DNA of 64,000 nucleotides from Salmonella enterica subsp. diarizonae (GTDB taxonomy: Bacteria > Pseudomonadota > Gammaproteobacteria > Enterobacterales > Enterobacteriaceae), in the NCBI RefSeq assembly GCF_008692785.1, contig NZ_VXJV01000003.1, positions 62,001 to 126,000 of the forward strand, in the 5' to 3' direction. Positions 8,331-16,383 of the stretch are shown here, piece by piece. The notes beneath the pieces were generated by a model. That model saw only the letters and a list, made by a program, of their open reading frames with translations. It searched no databases and was not told the DNA's origin. A program made the translations under genes and the position numbers. Within the stretch, counting starts at the first letter, position 1, and every line of letters begins with the position of its first letter.

Positions 8331-8821
8331 TGTACTGCTCGCAGGCGGATGTTGAAAAGGTCATATCACGGCGCACGCTGCTTCAACTGACGAGCGATTC
8401 GTCTGCTGATGCGCCGGTCGCCGATGATGACGGACGTGTGTTTTCCCGACCGCAGGCATCTGAGATCAACGCTGATGTGATCGAGGATGCCATTCGCAGC
8501 GCCTGCGAGCTGATTGATGCGCACCTGCGCGGGCGTTACGACGTGGTCGCGGTGAAAGCCTCCAGTCCCACGGTGCTGCGTGACCTGGCCGTAAACATCG
8601 TGCGCCAGAAGCTCTACGAGCGCCGACCGGAAATGGCAGTGCCAAAGACCGTGGAGACGTCGTACAACGCCACGCGCCAGATGCTGACTGACATCAAGAA
8701 CGGCGGCCTCACCCTCGGTATTGCACCGGAAGGTAAGGACATGCCTGACCCCGGTCAGATACGTGTGAAGTCGCGCCGGGCCACGCTCGGCGGGCCGGGC
8801 GGCTGGCTGGAGAAATACTGA
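8330..8821 (+). CDS. Head-tail connector (Mu gp36-like, DUF1320)
   Basis: 163 residues. It begins MYCSQADVEKVISRRTLLQLTSD and carries VIEDAIRSACELIDAHLRGRYDV and VLRDLAVNIVRQKLYERRPEM, the signature of DUF1320 proteins (Mu gp36). These are helical adaptor proteins below the portal. Start chosen at the ATG overlapping the previous stop; an in-frame GTG at 8318 lies inside the previous gene. It overlaps the following gene by one base. Confidence in the family is high because the 'HLRGRY' segment and the length fit. Confidence 0.8.
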   Translation: MYCSQADVEKVISRRTLLQLTSDSSADAPVADDDGRVFSRPQASEINADVIEDAIRSACELIDAHLRGRYDVVAVKASSPTVLRDLAVNIVRQKLYERRPEMAVPKTVETSYNATRQMLTDIKNGGLTLGIAPEGKDMPDPGQIRVKSRRATLGGPGGWLEKY

Positions 8822-9282
8822 TGAACACCCTGAAGATACTGAATGCCACGGTGGCAAGGCTGCAGGAAAAACTGCCCTTGCTTGACAGTGAATTGTTCCC
8901 TGATGACCCGGAGAACTACCGGCTCAATCACGATACCGGCGCGCTGCTGGTCAGTTACAGCAATGCCGACTTTGGCACTAACAGCGCCATTGACTGCGTG
9001 ATGCAGGAGCAGCCGGTGCGCGTGGTTATCACCCTGGTCTTTCGTGAGCTGAACACGTCGACCGGTGCCATTCAGGCGCTTGATGAGACCCGCCGCGCAC
9101 TGGCCGGATTCCGGCCTGCAGGATGCCATGCCCCGTATGTGCTGGTCAGTGAAAAATGTCTCGGCTTTGCGTCCGGCGTCTGGATGTTTGCGCTGGTCGT
9201 GCAGGCGCGAACCATGTTTGTGCAGGATGACCCGGAAGAGCCGGAAGGTATTCCCGCGTCGCTTTATGAGGAAGAGGAATAA
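8821..9282 (+). CDS. Mu gp37-like protein
   Basis: 153 residues. It fits the Gp37 family of Mu-like phages in length, place and pattern: an N-terminal helix (LKILNATVARLQEKLP), central beta strands (VRVVITLVFRELN, PYVLVSEKCLGFASGVWMFALVVQARTMFVQ), and a very acidic C-terminus (DDPEEPEGIPASLYEEEE). The family is a tail-terminator/connector type; that role is inferred from position between gp36 and the tail sheath. It overlaps its neighbours by one base each, so it is translated as part of a tight chain. Confidence 0.7.
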   Translation: MNTLKILNATVARLQEKLPLLDSELFPDDPENYRLNHDTGALLVSYSNADFGTNSAIDCVMQEQPVRVVITLVFRELNTSTGAIQALDETRRALAGFRPAGCHAPYVLVSEKCLGFASGVWMFALVVQARTMFVQDDPEEPEGIPASLYEEEE

Positions 9283-9497
9283 TGAAATACATTTACAGTG
9301 GCCCGCCGTCCGGCGTGAGTCTCAATGACGGCGATACCGTCCGCGAGGTCATGTTGTGGCCGGGGCAGGAAGTGGAATTTGCGCCGGATAATGAGTACGC
9401 GCTGGCGTTAGTGGCGGAAGGTCACCTGCAGGAAGTGAAAGCCCCGAAACGCCAGACCACCACTAAAGATATCCCGTCCACCGGAGGTACACAGTGA
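9282..9497 (+). CDS. Small Mu gp38-like protein
   Basis: 71 residues, KYIYSGPPSGVSLNDGDTVREVMLWPGQEVEFAPDNEYALALVAEGHLQEV. It is a short beta-rich protein with a basic, Thr-rich tail. In Mu-like phages a small gene (gp38) sits exactly here, between gp37 and the tail sheath. Function is unknown. Start and stop overlap both neighbours, which supports it as a real gene despite its length. Confidence 0.6.
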   Translation: MKYIYSGPPSGVSLNDGDTVREVMLWPGQEVEFAPDNEYALALVAEGHLQEVKAPKRQTTTKDIPSTGGTQ

Positions 9498-10930
9498 ACA
9501 GTCAGAACCCTAGCTGGTTCCACGGCGCGAACACCCGAGAGACGCTCGGTGGTCCGCGTCCGGTAAAACAGGTTAAATCCGCCGTTATCGGCCTGATTGG
9601 TACGGCACCGGCTGGCCCGGTCAATACGCATGTCCTGATTGATTCGGAGACCGCCGCTGCGCAGTACGGGCCGGAGCTGCCGGGCTTTACCATTCCGCAG
9701 GCGCTAAGGGCCATTGCCGACCACGGCGTTATGTCGGTGGTGGTGATTAATGTGCTGAATCCGGCAGCGCACAGCAGCCGCGTGGCGGATGAGTTTATCA
9801 CCCCTGAAGGTGGCGCAAGGCTTGCTCACGGCATGGTCAGTGAGGTGGTGGTGAAAGACGCCACCGGCGCCACCACGTATGTTGCCGGTAAGGATTACAC
9901 CCTCGATGCCTCGTCCGGCGTGATTACCCGACTGGCTGATGGTGGCATCATGGCCACCGATAGCGTGAAGGTGACTTACACCTGGCTTGATCCGTCAAAA
10001 GTGACAGCGGCAGATATTATCGGTTCGGTGGGTGCTTCCGGTCGCCGCGGCGGGATTCTGGCGCTGGATGATGTCTTCAGTGACCTGGGCTTTGACAGCA
10101 AAATCCTGATTGCGCCGGTGTACTGTACGCAGATGTCGGTCACGGCAGCGCTGTCGGTGATGGCCGACAAGCTCGGCGCGGTGGCGTATGTCGATGCGCC
10201 GGTGGGCTGCAGCGTCCAGCAGGTGCTGGCCGGACGTGGCCCGAAAGGCACCATCAACTTCAATACGTCATCAGATCGCGTCCGCCTGTGCTACCCGCAC
10301 CTGAAGGTTTACGATCCGGTGACGAACGCTGACCGGCTGGAGCCGCTGTCAGTTCGTGCTGCCGCCCTGCGTGCGCGTGTCGATCTCGATGAGGGGTACT
10401 GGGTATCGTCCTCCAACCACGAGATCAAGGGCGTTACCGGAATGGAGCGCCCGATTTCCGCGCGAATTGATGATGCGACCTGTGAGGCAAATCTGCTTAA
10501 CGAAGCGGGTGTTACCACCGTCTTTAACAGTTTCGGCACCGGTATTCGTCTGTGGGGTAACCGTAACGCGGCGTTTCCGACGTCGACGCACATTACCAGC
10601 TTTGAGAACGTCAGGCGCACGGCGGATATCTTTAACGAGTCACTGCGTCTGACCTCGCTGCAGTATATTGACCAGCCCATGAGTGATGCCCTGATAGATA
10701 ACATCCTGGGTACAGCGGAGAATTATGCCCGCACCATGTCCGGCGACGGCGCACTGCTGGGCTTTAAGGTCTGGTACGACAAGGCCCGCAATACCCGTTC
10801 TGAACTCGGCTCCGGGCATCTTCGCGTCAGCTATAAAATCACCCCCTCGATCCCGATGGAGTGGCTGACCTATGAAGCAGAAATTACCGATGAGTACGTG
10901 ATGAACCTGAAAAGCGGAGGCGGCAAATGA
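9494..10930 (+). CDS. Tail sheath protein
   Basis: 478 residues. The start (NPSWFHGANTRETLGGPRPVKQVKSAVIGLIGTAPAGP) and the late segments (GYWVSSSNHEIKGVTGMERPISARIDD and VTTVFNSFGTGIRLWGNRN) are standard for contractile tail sheath proteins of the P2 FI/Mu L superfamily. The C-terminal domain (SYKITPSIPMEWLTYEAEIT) is the conserved sheath core that links neighbouring subunits. The protein polymerises round the tube and contracts on infection. ATG overlaps the previous gene by 4 bases and the tube gene overlaps the end by 4 bases. Confidence 0.93.
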   Translation: MNSQNPSWFHGANTRETLGGPRPVKQVKSAVIGLIGTAPAGPVNTHVLIDSETAAAQYGPELPGFTIPQALRAIADHGVMSVVVINVLNPAAHSSRVADEFITPEGGARLAHGMVSEVVVKDATGATTYVAGKDYTLDASSGVITRLADGGIMATDSVKVTYTWLDPSKVTAADIIGSVGASGRRGGILALDDVFSDLGFDSKILIAPVYCTQMSVTAALSVMADKLGAVAYVDAPVGCSVQQVLAGRGPKGTINFNTSSDRVRLCYPHLKVYDPVTNADRLEPLSVRAAALRARVDLDEGYWVSSSNHEIKGVTGMERPISARIDDATCEANLLNEAGVTTVFNSFGTGIRLWGNRNAAFPTSTHITSFENVRRTADIFNESLRLTSLQYIDQPMSDALIDNILGTAENYARTMSGDGALLGFKVWYDKARNTRSELGSGHLRVSYKITPSIPMEWLTYEAEITDEYVMNLKSGGGK

Positions 10931-11451
10931 CCAAAAAAATCGCACGTAACATCATCACTAACGCCAATATCTATCTTGACGGTAAAAACTTCCTGGGACG
11001 TGCTGAGGAGGTCAAGCTGCCGGATATTGCGACTGTGGTTCAGGAGCACAAAGCGCTGGGGAAAATCGGTAAGGTTGAGCTGCCCTACGGCTTTGACAAA
11101 ATGGAAGGTGAAATCAAGTGGAATGGCCTGTACCCGGAGGCTGCAAAACTTGTTGCCAACCCGTTTAAGGTTTACCAGCTGCAGCTGCGCGCCAGCGTGG
11201 TTCGCTATGCAGGTTCAGGTCGTCAGGATGAAGTGCCGCTGGTTGTTACACTCAGCGTGAACTTTAAAAAATCCCCGCTGGGGACATTCAAGCAACTGGA
11301 AGCGCCTGACCTGAACTCGGAATACGGCTGCACCTACGTCAAAATGATGCTGGACGGTGAAGAGATTCTGGAGCTGGACGTGGACAATAATATTTTCCGC
11401 GTCGACGGTCAGGATATGCTGGCCGACTACAACGCCAATATCGGGGGCTGA
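10927..11451 (+). CDS. Major tail tube protein (P2 FII-like)
   Basis: 174 residues. NANIYLDGKNFLGRAEEVKLPDIATVVQEHKALGKIGKVELPYGFDKMEGEIKWNG is the typical start of P2 FII-type tube proteins, and the conserved KVYQLQLRAS segment follows. The protein forms the inner tube through which DNA passes. It overlaps the sheath gene by 4 bases, the normal sheath-tube order in contractile phages. No unusual features. Confidence 0.9.
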   Translation: MTKKIARNIITNANIYLDGKNFLGRAEEVKLPDIATVVQEHKALGKIGKVELPYGFDKMEGEIKWNGLYPEAAKLVANPFKVYQLQLRASVVRYAGSGRQDEVPLVVTLSVNFKKSPLGTFKQLEAPDLNSEYGCTYVKMMLDGEEILELDVDNNIFRVDGQDMLADYNANIGG

Positions 11452-11453
11452 TA

Positions 11454-11732
11454 ATGCTGAAGGTTGAAAAAAGTTTCATTGACGCCCTGGCGGACAGCCT
11501 GACATTCCATACTTATCATTTTCCCGGCACCACCTGCACGGTGGCCATTGCGGTAATGCCCGATGGATTCGTGGCGGGAACGGGGAAAAGCGCCTGTATT
11601 GATCCGGCGCAGTTCAGCAGCGATACCGGTTATGATATTGCTGTTGAGAACGCCAGAACGGACGCGGTTAACCGGCTGTGGGAGATGGAAGGTTACCGTC
11701 TGAAGCAGGCCGCGAAACAGAACACCCTGTAG
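11454..11732 (+). CDS. N4 gp49 / Sf6 gp66-like protein
   Basis: 92 residues. The segment GKSACIDPAQFSSDTGYDIAVENARTDAVNRLWEMEGYRLKQ matches the N4 gp49/Sf6 gene 66 family, whose members occur singly in many unrelated phages. The function is unknown to me. Here it sits two bases after the tube gene, an unusual position for a family usually found among early or accessory genes, so it may be a later insertion. Two hairpins and a promoter element follow it, so it ends this transcription unit. Confidence 0.7.
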   Translation: MLKVEKSFIDALADSLTFHTYHFPGTTCTVAIAVMPDGFVAGTGKSACIDPAQFSSDTGYDIAVENARTDAVNRLWEMEGYRLKQAAKQNTL

Positions 11733-11744
11733 AGAGCGCAGTAT

Positions 11745-11788
11745 CCGGGAGGGAGTCCCGGCAGGTTTCTGGGGAAATGGATGTCCCC
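11745..11788 (+). terminator. Two hairpins between tube and tail-chaperone units
   Basis: CCGGGA/TCCCGG (11745-11761) with a 5-base loop is followed by GGGGA/TCCCC (11771-11787). There is no T-run, so strong intrinsic termination is doubtful; they may pause RNA polymerase or shape the mRNA end just before promoter copy 2. Confidence 0.35.
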
Positions 11789-11796
11789 GCACTTCT

Positions 11797-11839
11797 TTAA
11801 ACCCCTTTAAAAGCCCTTTTATCCCTTCCTTTATATGCT
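11797..11839 (+). promoter_or_regulatory. Phage late-promoter element, copy 2 (dyad + -10)
   Basis: TTAAAC-CC-CTTTAA at 11797-11810 (one mismatch to the dyad of the other copies), with TATGCT starting 37 bases after the dyad start (11834). The flank AAAAG after the dyad is shared with copy 1. It lies in a 149-base spacer before the tail-chaperone/tape-measure unit; the start codon is about 43 bases after the -10. Confidence 0.6.
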
Positions 11840-11881
11840 CGGTCTGTCACTGATTCTTTCATTTATACAGACGAGGCATTT

Positions 11882-12199
11882 ATGGAAAATATCCAGACCG
11901 AAGATAACGTCAGCCATTCACCTGCTGAGGTGTCGAATACCTGCGCCGATGGCTACACGCTGAAATACCCCTACAAGCTCGCCACTGGCGAAATGCTTAC
12001 CTGCGTCACGCTGCGCCGCTTAAAGGTTGCCGATATGAAAGCGGCCAAACGACAGTTTAAAAACTCCGACGAATGGGATGAGGCGCTTATCGCCCGCATG
12101 ACGGAGCTGAACCCGGAGGATTTAACCGGCATGGATCTGGAAGATTACCAGGCGCTTTCAAAACGATTTCGACAGTTCGCCGGGCTGGCTGACGAGTGA
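11882..12199 (+). CDS. Tail assembly chaperone (P2 gpE-like)
   Basis: 105 residues. YPYKLATGEMLTCVTLRRLKVADMKAAKRQFKNSDEWDEALIARMTELNPEDLTGMDLEDYQALSKRF is the P2 gpE/TAC_7 pattern (tail assembly chaperone). It binds the tape measure during tail assembly. As in nearly all long-tailed phages, a longer product should be made by programmed frameshifting: a second frame overlaps the last 74 bases and continues 145 bases beyond the stop. First gene of the unit behind promoter copy 2. Confidence 0.85.
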   Translation: MENIQTEDNVSHSPAEVSNTCADGYTLKYPYKLATGEMLTCVTLRRLKVADMKAAKRQFKNSDEWDEALIARMTELNPEDLTGMDLEDYQALSKRFRQFAGLADE

Positions 12200-12344
12200 T
12201 GATGCGCTGGTAAAAGGGACGGCGTTGCTGGCCCGCTGGTTTCGCTGGCAGCCGGGAGAGATTGACCGGCTGCTGATGGATGAGTTTGAGGAGTATATCG
12301 ACGAGGCGAATGAGCAGATTAAGCGTGAGTACGGCGACGGATAA
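12126..12344 (+). CDS. Frameshift extension of the tail assembly chaperone (E')
   Basis: The frame is open from 12126 (after a TAA at 12123) to the TAA at 12342-12344, with no convincing start codon or ribosome site. It encodes SDDALVKGTALLARWFRWQPGEIDRLLMDEFEEYIDEANEQIKREYG, which resembles the gpE' extension. The frame is +1 relative to the chaperone (equivalently -2), the relation known for phage Mu rather than the -1 shift of P2 and lambda. No classical heptamer is visible in the overlap 12126-12199, so the shift site is not assigned. The end overlaps an opposite-strand gene by 26 bases. Confidence 0.65.
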   Translation, partial: PAWIWKITRRFQNDFDSSPGWLTSDDALVKGTALLARWFRWQPGEIDRLLMDEFEEYIDEANEQIKREYGDG

Positions 12345-12585
12345 TGCCGTGCCAGGCTTTTTTCATCAGCCACCAGATACCTTCAGCAATATATGCCAGC
12401 GGATACATCAGCGGTGTCACCATTGCCTGAATAAAGAAAACGGCCAGACCGCCAATAATAAATAAAGCAATGCCACCGAGGATTCCCATCTGTCCTGAGA
12501 GAACGAATTCAGTGGTGACATACCAGGCTACATAACCATACGCGGAGAGCACGGCAATAATATAAACGCCAATAACAAAAAACAT
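12319..12585 (-). CDS. Small membrane protein on the opposite strand (moron-like)
   Basis: 88 residues, very hydrophobic, with three probable membrane segments (FFVIGVYIIAVLSAYGYVAWY; MGILGGIALFIIGGLAVFFIQAM; PLMYPLAYIAEGIWW) and a positive C-terminus (KKAWHGIIRRRTHA). On the minus strand an AAGGAG ribosome site stands 8 bases before the ATG, which strongly supports translation. It is the only gene opposed to the late operon between the chaperone and tape measure, typical of a moron expressed in the lysogen. I do not recognise the family; candidate roles (superinfection exclusion, membrane modification) are guesses. Confidence 0.65.
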   Translation of the reverse strand: MFFVIGVYIIAVLSAYGYVAWYVTTEFVLSGQMGILGGIALFIIGGLAVFFIQAMVTPLMYPLAYIAEGIWWLMKKAWHGIIRRRTHA

Positions 12586-12629
12586 CGTCCTCTCTCCTTT
12601 ATTATTTACCCATTCGCCGAGTATATATT

Positions 12630-15254
12630 ATGTCCACATCGTTTTCATTAGGTGTCGTTATCGGGGCTGCCGTCTCCGGTTCATTTACCTCGGCGATGGG
12701 GACAGCGCAACGTACGCTGAGTAAACTCACCGACACCACCTCCCGCCTTAAAACCCGTCAGGACGCCCTCAGTCGCGCCTCAGAACGCTATGGCCAGATT
12801 GGTTCCGGCATCGCTGACCGTCTGCGCAGCAGTTATGACAGTGTCGGTGACAGTCTGAAGCGCGTCGAATATCAGCACACCCGGCTGCTGAAATGGGATG
12901 CGAAGGTCAACACCATGCTGCTCAAACGCCAGCAGGTGATGTCCGAGCTTCGGGGGCTTGTTGGCGGTGTGACGGCGGCTGGCGCGCTGGCTTATAAGTC
13001 CACAGCGACTTATGCCGGTGAAGAAGCACTGGTACGTTCAACCAGTCAGGGCGCACGTAACTATGACCGGGCTGAAGAGCGTCAGTTGCTGGCCGACACC
13101 CGGACAGCTTCCCGCGAATCCTCACAAAGCGTCACTGAGCTTTTAAAAGCCACGGACGATCTGGTCGATGCAGGGTGGAACCGCAAGGAAGCCGCGAAAC
13201 TGAACGATATTATCGGCAAGGTGGCCACCGTCTATAACATGGGGACGCAGGATACGGCGAAAGTGGCCGATGTGCTGACCCATAACCTCGGCTATGACAA
13301 TGATAAGGGAATCCCGCACGCCTTCAATCTGCTTGCCGACAGCGGTAATCGTGTCGGTTTTGAGTTCCCGGATGTGGCTCCGGCATTTGGTAAACTGGCG
13401 GAGTCTTTCGAGAAGCGCGGCATTACCGGTGATGAGGCCATAACCGAGATCATGTCCTCCCTCGGTGCTGCACGCCTGACGATGCGTAATAAAGAGGACG
13501 TGGTCTCCGGGCTTCAGGGCTGGATGGATACCAGCGACGGTCGCAGGATGGAGCATCGTTTTGATGTTATGGGTGTCGACTACGTCCGCTCGCGCGCCGA
13601 CTACATGAAAGGCGGTATGTCGGATTTCGAAGCCTCGCTGCGCGTTACCCAGCGCTATCTTGAAGAAGTGGGTAACGGCCAGTTCATGAATAAATTTAGC
13701 GCACTCAATGGTGACGCTGCTGCGCAGCAGCAATTAATACAGTCTTTTGGTCTGGGCCAGATAGTGTCTTCGCCTGAACAGATTAAGTTTATTAACGCCA
13801 TGTCGAAAAACTGGGGGGCTTACGAAAATAATAAGCAGACCATTAAAAACCAGGGCGACCCCAATTATCTGAATATGGCTTACGACCAGAAGGCGGATAC
13901 GCTTGGCGTGCAGGGTAAGCAGCTTAAAAACGAGCTGAGTATTCTGTCCTCAACGTTCGGTGAAGCGCTGGCCCCGGTGGTACGTGAGAATATCGATCTG
14001 CTGAAAGGCTGGATTTCCAGTGTCACTGACTGGGTGAAGAACAATCAGGCGCTGACGCAACAGCTTGCGGGGTTGGCCGTCACAGCCGGTAAATATTTCC
14101 TGATAGTGCGCGGGGGCTGGCTTATCAGCAAGCTCGTTTACAGTAGCACTCTTGGCTGGTTGTTCGGTCTTGCCCGGGGAGGTTTGCGTGGTGTTGCAAC
14201 AATTGTCCGGTTGACCCATGAATACCGGACGCTGGGCAAAAGCTCCTCGATGCTGTTTAACCTCACGATGAGGACAGGACGCGGCTTTAAATCACTGTGG
14301 GGCAAAATGCGTGGTCTGGGGCCGCTGGCTTCCCGTCTGGCTACCGGCGCAGGTCGTCTCGGTCGCGTTCTGGGTGGTGGTCTTCTGCGTGGTCTGATGG
14401 TTGCCGGTCGCGCCATTCTGTTTATTGGTCGGGCATTAATGATGAATCCCATAGGCCTGCTGATTACCGGTATTGCCGTTGCCGCCTTCCTTATTTATCG
14501 TTACTGGGAGCCAATTAAAGGTTTCTTTACCCGCCTGTGGACGGGGATTGAAAATATCGGCACGCAAATCTGGTCATCCATTACCGGCTTCTTTACCGAC
14601 CGCTGGCAGGATATTCAGACTGCATTTGATGGTGGCCTGCTGGGTATCGGTGAATTAATTATTAACTGGTCGCCGCTGGGATTATTTACCAAAGCCTTTT
14701 CCGGCGTGATGAAATGGTTTGGTATTGACCTGCCCGGTAATTTTACCGACTTCGGCAAAAATATTATCGATGGCCTGACAAAAGGCATTGAAGATACCTG
14801 GAAATCAGCCAAAGACAAATTCAAAAAATTCAGTAATGGTCTGAAGAATATCTTCACCACTGAAAATAAAATTCAAAGCCCCTCCCGCGTCTTTATGGGA
14901 TACGGCGGTTATATCGTCGAAGGTCTGCAGCTCGGTATCAACAACACGGCATGGAAAGCGCAGCAGGCCGCAAAGGGGCTGGCCGCTAAAATCATGCCCG
15001 ATGGCCTGCGTTCGCCACGCATTCCCGCTGTGCCGTTTATTGCCGATATTCCGCGTGGTGCCACCGCAGGCGGCGGTGAATCCTCCCCGGCAATTCATCT
15101 GGTCTATTCCCCGTCAGTACATATAAAGGAAGCGACGCCCGGCACATTAACCACGGACATGATAAAGCAGGCATTAAAAGAGAACCTGCCGGAGCTTGAG
15201 CGTCTGCTCGATGAAATCATGCGCCGCAAAGAGCGCCGCAGCTTTGATGCGTAA
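12630..15254 (+). CDS. Tail tape measure protein (P2 gpT-like)
   Basis: 874 residues, the longest phage gene. The N-terminal ~100 residues are heptad-rich (SKLTDTTSRLKTRQDALSRASERYGQ). A central helical part follows, then hydrophobic segments around residues 590-630 (GLLRGLMVAGRAILFIGRALMMNPIGLLITGIAVAAFLIY) and a WSSITGFFTDRWQDI repeat-like region. All are typical of contractile-tail tape measures. Length sets tail length; P2 gpT (815 residues) goes with a ~135 nm tail, so a slightly longer tail is expected here. The ribosome site before ATG 12630 is weak. Confidence 0.92.
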   Translation: MSTSFSLGVVIGAAVSGSFTSAMGTAQRTLSKLTDTTSRLKTRQDALSRASERYGQIGSGIADRLRSSYDSVGDSLKRVEYQHTRLLKWDAKVNTMLLKRQQVMSELRGLVGGVTAAGALAYKSTATYAGEEALVRSTSQGARNYDRAEERQLLADTRTASRESSQSVTELLKATDDLVDAGWNRKEAAKLNDIIGKVATVYNMGTQDTAKVADVLTHNLGYDNDKGIPHAFNLLADSGNRVGFEFPDVAPAFGKLAESFEKRGITGDEAITEIMSSLGAARLTMRNKEDVVSGLQGWMDTSDGRRMEHRFDVMGVDYVRSRADYMKGGMSDFEASLRVTQRYLEEVGNGQFMNKFSALNGDAAAQQQLIQSFGLGQIVSSPEQIKFINAMSKNWGAYENNKQTIKNQGDPNYLNMAYDQKADTLGVQGKQLKNELSILSSTFGEALAPVVRENIDLLKGWISSVTDWVKNNQALTQQLAGLAVTAGKYFLIVRGGWLISKLVYSSTLGWLFGLARGGLRGVATIVRLTHEYRTLGKSSSMLFNLTMRTGRGFKSLWGKMRGLGPLASRLATGAGRLGRVLGGGLLRGLMVAGRAILFIGRALMMNPIGLLITGIAVAAFLIYRYWEPIKGFFTRLWTGIENIGTQIWSSITGFFTDRWQDIQTAFDGGLLGIGELIINWSPLGLFTKAFSGVMKWFGIDLPGNFTDFGKNIIDGLTKGIEDTWKSAKDKFKKFSNGLKNIFTTENKIQSPSRVFMGYGGYIVEGLQLGINNTAWKAQQAAKGLAAKIMPDGLRSPRIPAVPFIADIPRGATAGGGESSPAIHLVYSPSVHIKEATPGTLTTDMIKQALKENLPELERLLDEIMRRKERRSFDA

Positions 15255-15264
15255 GGGGTGAAAA

Positions 15265-16155
15265 ATGTTTGCATTACTGGGTGACATCGAGATTAACACC
15301 GGCATTTCTCCCGACAAACTCGACGGGACATATGGCAGTGATTTTGCCGAACTGGACCGCATCAGCGGCAAGCCGGGTTTGCAGTATATCGGGGGCAAAC
15401 TGGATGAATACAGTTGGAGCTTCGTGCTGCATTTTCACTACTGCGATCCTGCCAGCGTCTGGAATCAGATTAACGCCGCACGACTGGCGCATCAGGCGCT
15501 GGCGGTGGTTATTGGTACGGAGTATCCGGGGTGGTTTGTCATTACCGATGCCACACGCAGCATCACGCTTGCGACACCCGACGGTCAGATTCAGGCGCTG
15601 GCCGTCACGCTGACGTTGCGGGAGTTTACGGGGGACCCGAATAATCCACCTCAGCCACTCGCCGTCAGTTCGGCATTATCCGGTGTCGGCGCAATCACAA
15701 AGCCCCTGCAGCAGGCAAACGGTATTACCGGCATGTTGCACACCGCCGTCACGGCAGCGCGCACGGCACAGTCTGCACTGAGTACCGCCTCAAACGTGGT
15801 GCGCGTGGCCCGTCAGTTTAAGGACAACCCTGTGGCGGCGGTGAGCCGTATTCCCGGCATGATAACCAGCCTGAATAACGTCACCGGTCCACTGGAAAAA
15901 GCCTTTCCGGCGCTGACGGGACTGAGTGCGCAGTTGCCTGAAGCGGCAAGAATGGCCCGCGCCGGTAGCCAGATAGTCTCCCTGATTGATGGAGGGGCTG
16001 ACACCTTAAAGCGTATTGACCTGAAGCATCCCACCAACCTTTCCGGTGCGTTCGACAGCGTGGCCGGTGCTGTGGGCGAGGCAGCAGCCGTGATGACGGA
16101 TAATTCATCATACCTGAGCCAGCTTGCCTCCCGCATGATTACCCGGAGCATGTAA
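15265..16155 (+). CDS. Tail protein, P2 gpU-like with long C-terminal extension
   Basis: 296 residues. The first ~130 (MFALLGDIEIN...DFAELDRISGKPGLQYIGGKLDEYSWSF...TLTLREF) match P2 gpU, the tail terminator-like protein. P2 gpU is about 159 residues; here about 160 further residues of helical, Ala/Thr-rich sequence follow (VGAITKPLQQANGITGMLHTAVTAARTAQSALSTASNVV), so the protein is nearly doubled. It lies 10 bases after the tape measure and 3 before the X-like gene, the P2 order T-U-X-D. The role of the extension is unknown. Confidence 0.85.
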   Translation: MFALLGDIEINTGISPDKLDGTYGSDFAELDRISGKPGLQYIGGKLDEYSWSFVLHFHYCDPASVWNQINAARLAHQALAVVIGTEYPGWFVITDATRSITLATPDGQIQALAVTLTLREFTGDPNNPPQPLAVSSALSGVGAITKPLQQANGITGMLHTAVTAARTAQSALSTASNVVRVARQFKDNPVAAVSRIPGMITSLNNVTGPLEKAFPALTGLSAQLPEAARMARAGSQIVSLIDGGADTLKRIDLKHPTNLSGAFDSVAGAVGEAAAVMTDNSSYLSQLASRMITRSM

Positions 16156-16158
16156 CCG

Positions 16159-16383
16159 ATGAGCGATAACAACGGTATTTTTCTGGAGCACATCACCACC
16201 GAGGGGGAGCGCTGGGATCACATTGCCTGGCGTTATTACGCCGACCCAATGGGCTATAGCCGTATTGTGCTGGCCAACCCACATATCGCAGTGACACCTG
16301 TTCTGCCGGGCGGACTGCGTCTGGCTATTCCGGTGATTGACGCCGTTGATGTTACTGAGGAGCTGCCGCCATGGCTGCGATGA
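16159..16383 (+). CDS. Tail protein X (P2 gpX-like)
   Basis: 74 residues: TEGERWDHIAWRYYADPMGYSRIVLANPHIAVTPVLPGGLRLAIPVI. This is a LysM-like tail-X domain, in which the dipeptide-rich RYY..P and the final hydrophobic strand are conserved. P2 gpX is essentially the same size. It is a small hub/baseplate component; LysM similarity suggests peptidoglycan contact but that is not shown for the family. It overlaps the D-like gene by 13 bases. Confidence 0.88.
   Translation: MSDNNGIFLEHITTEGERWDHIAWRYYADPMGYSRIVLANPHIAVTPVLPGGLRLAIPVIDAVDVTEELPPWLR

Noticed and set aside
12126-12344. Chaperone extension as an independent gene
   Set aside because: No start codon or ribosome site fits, and its place after a gpE-like gene indicates frameshifting.
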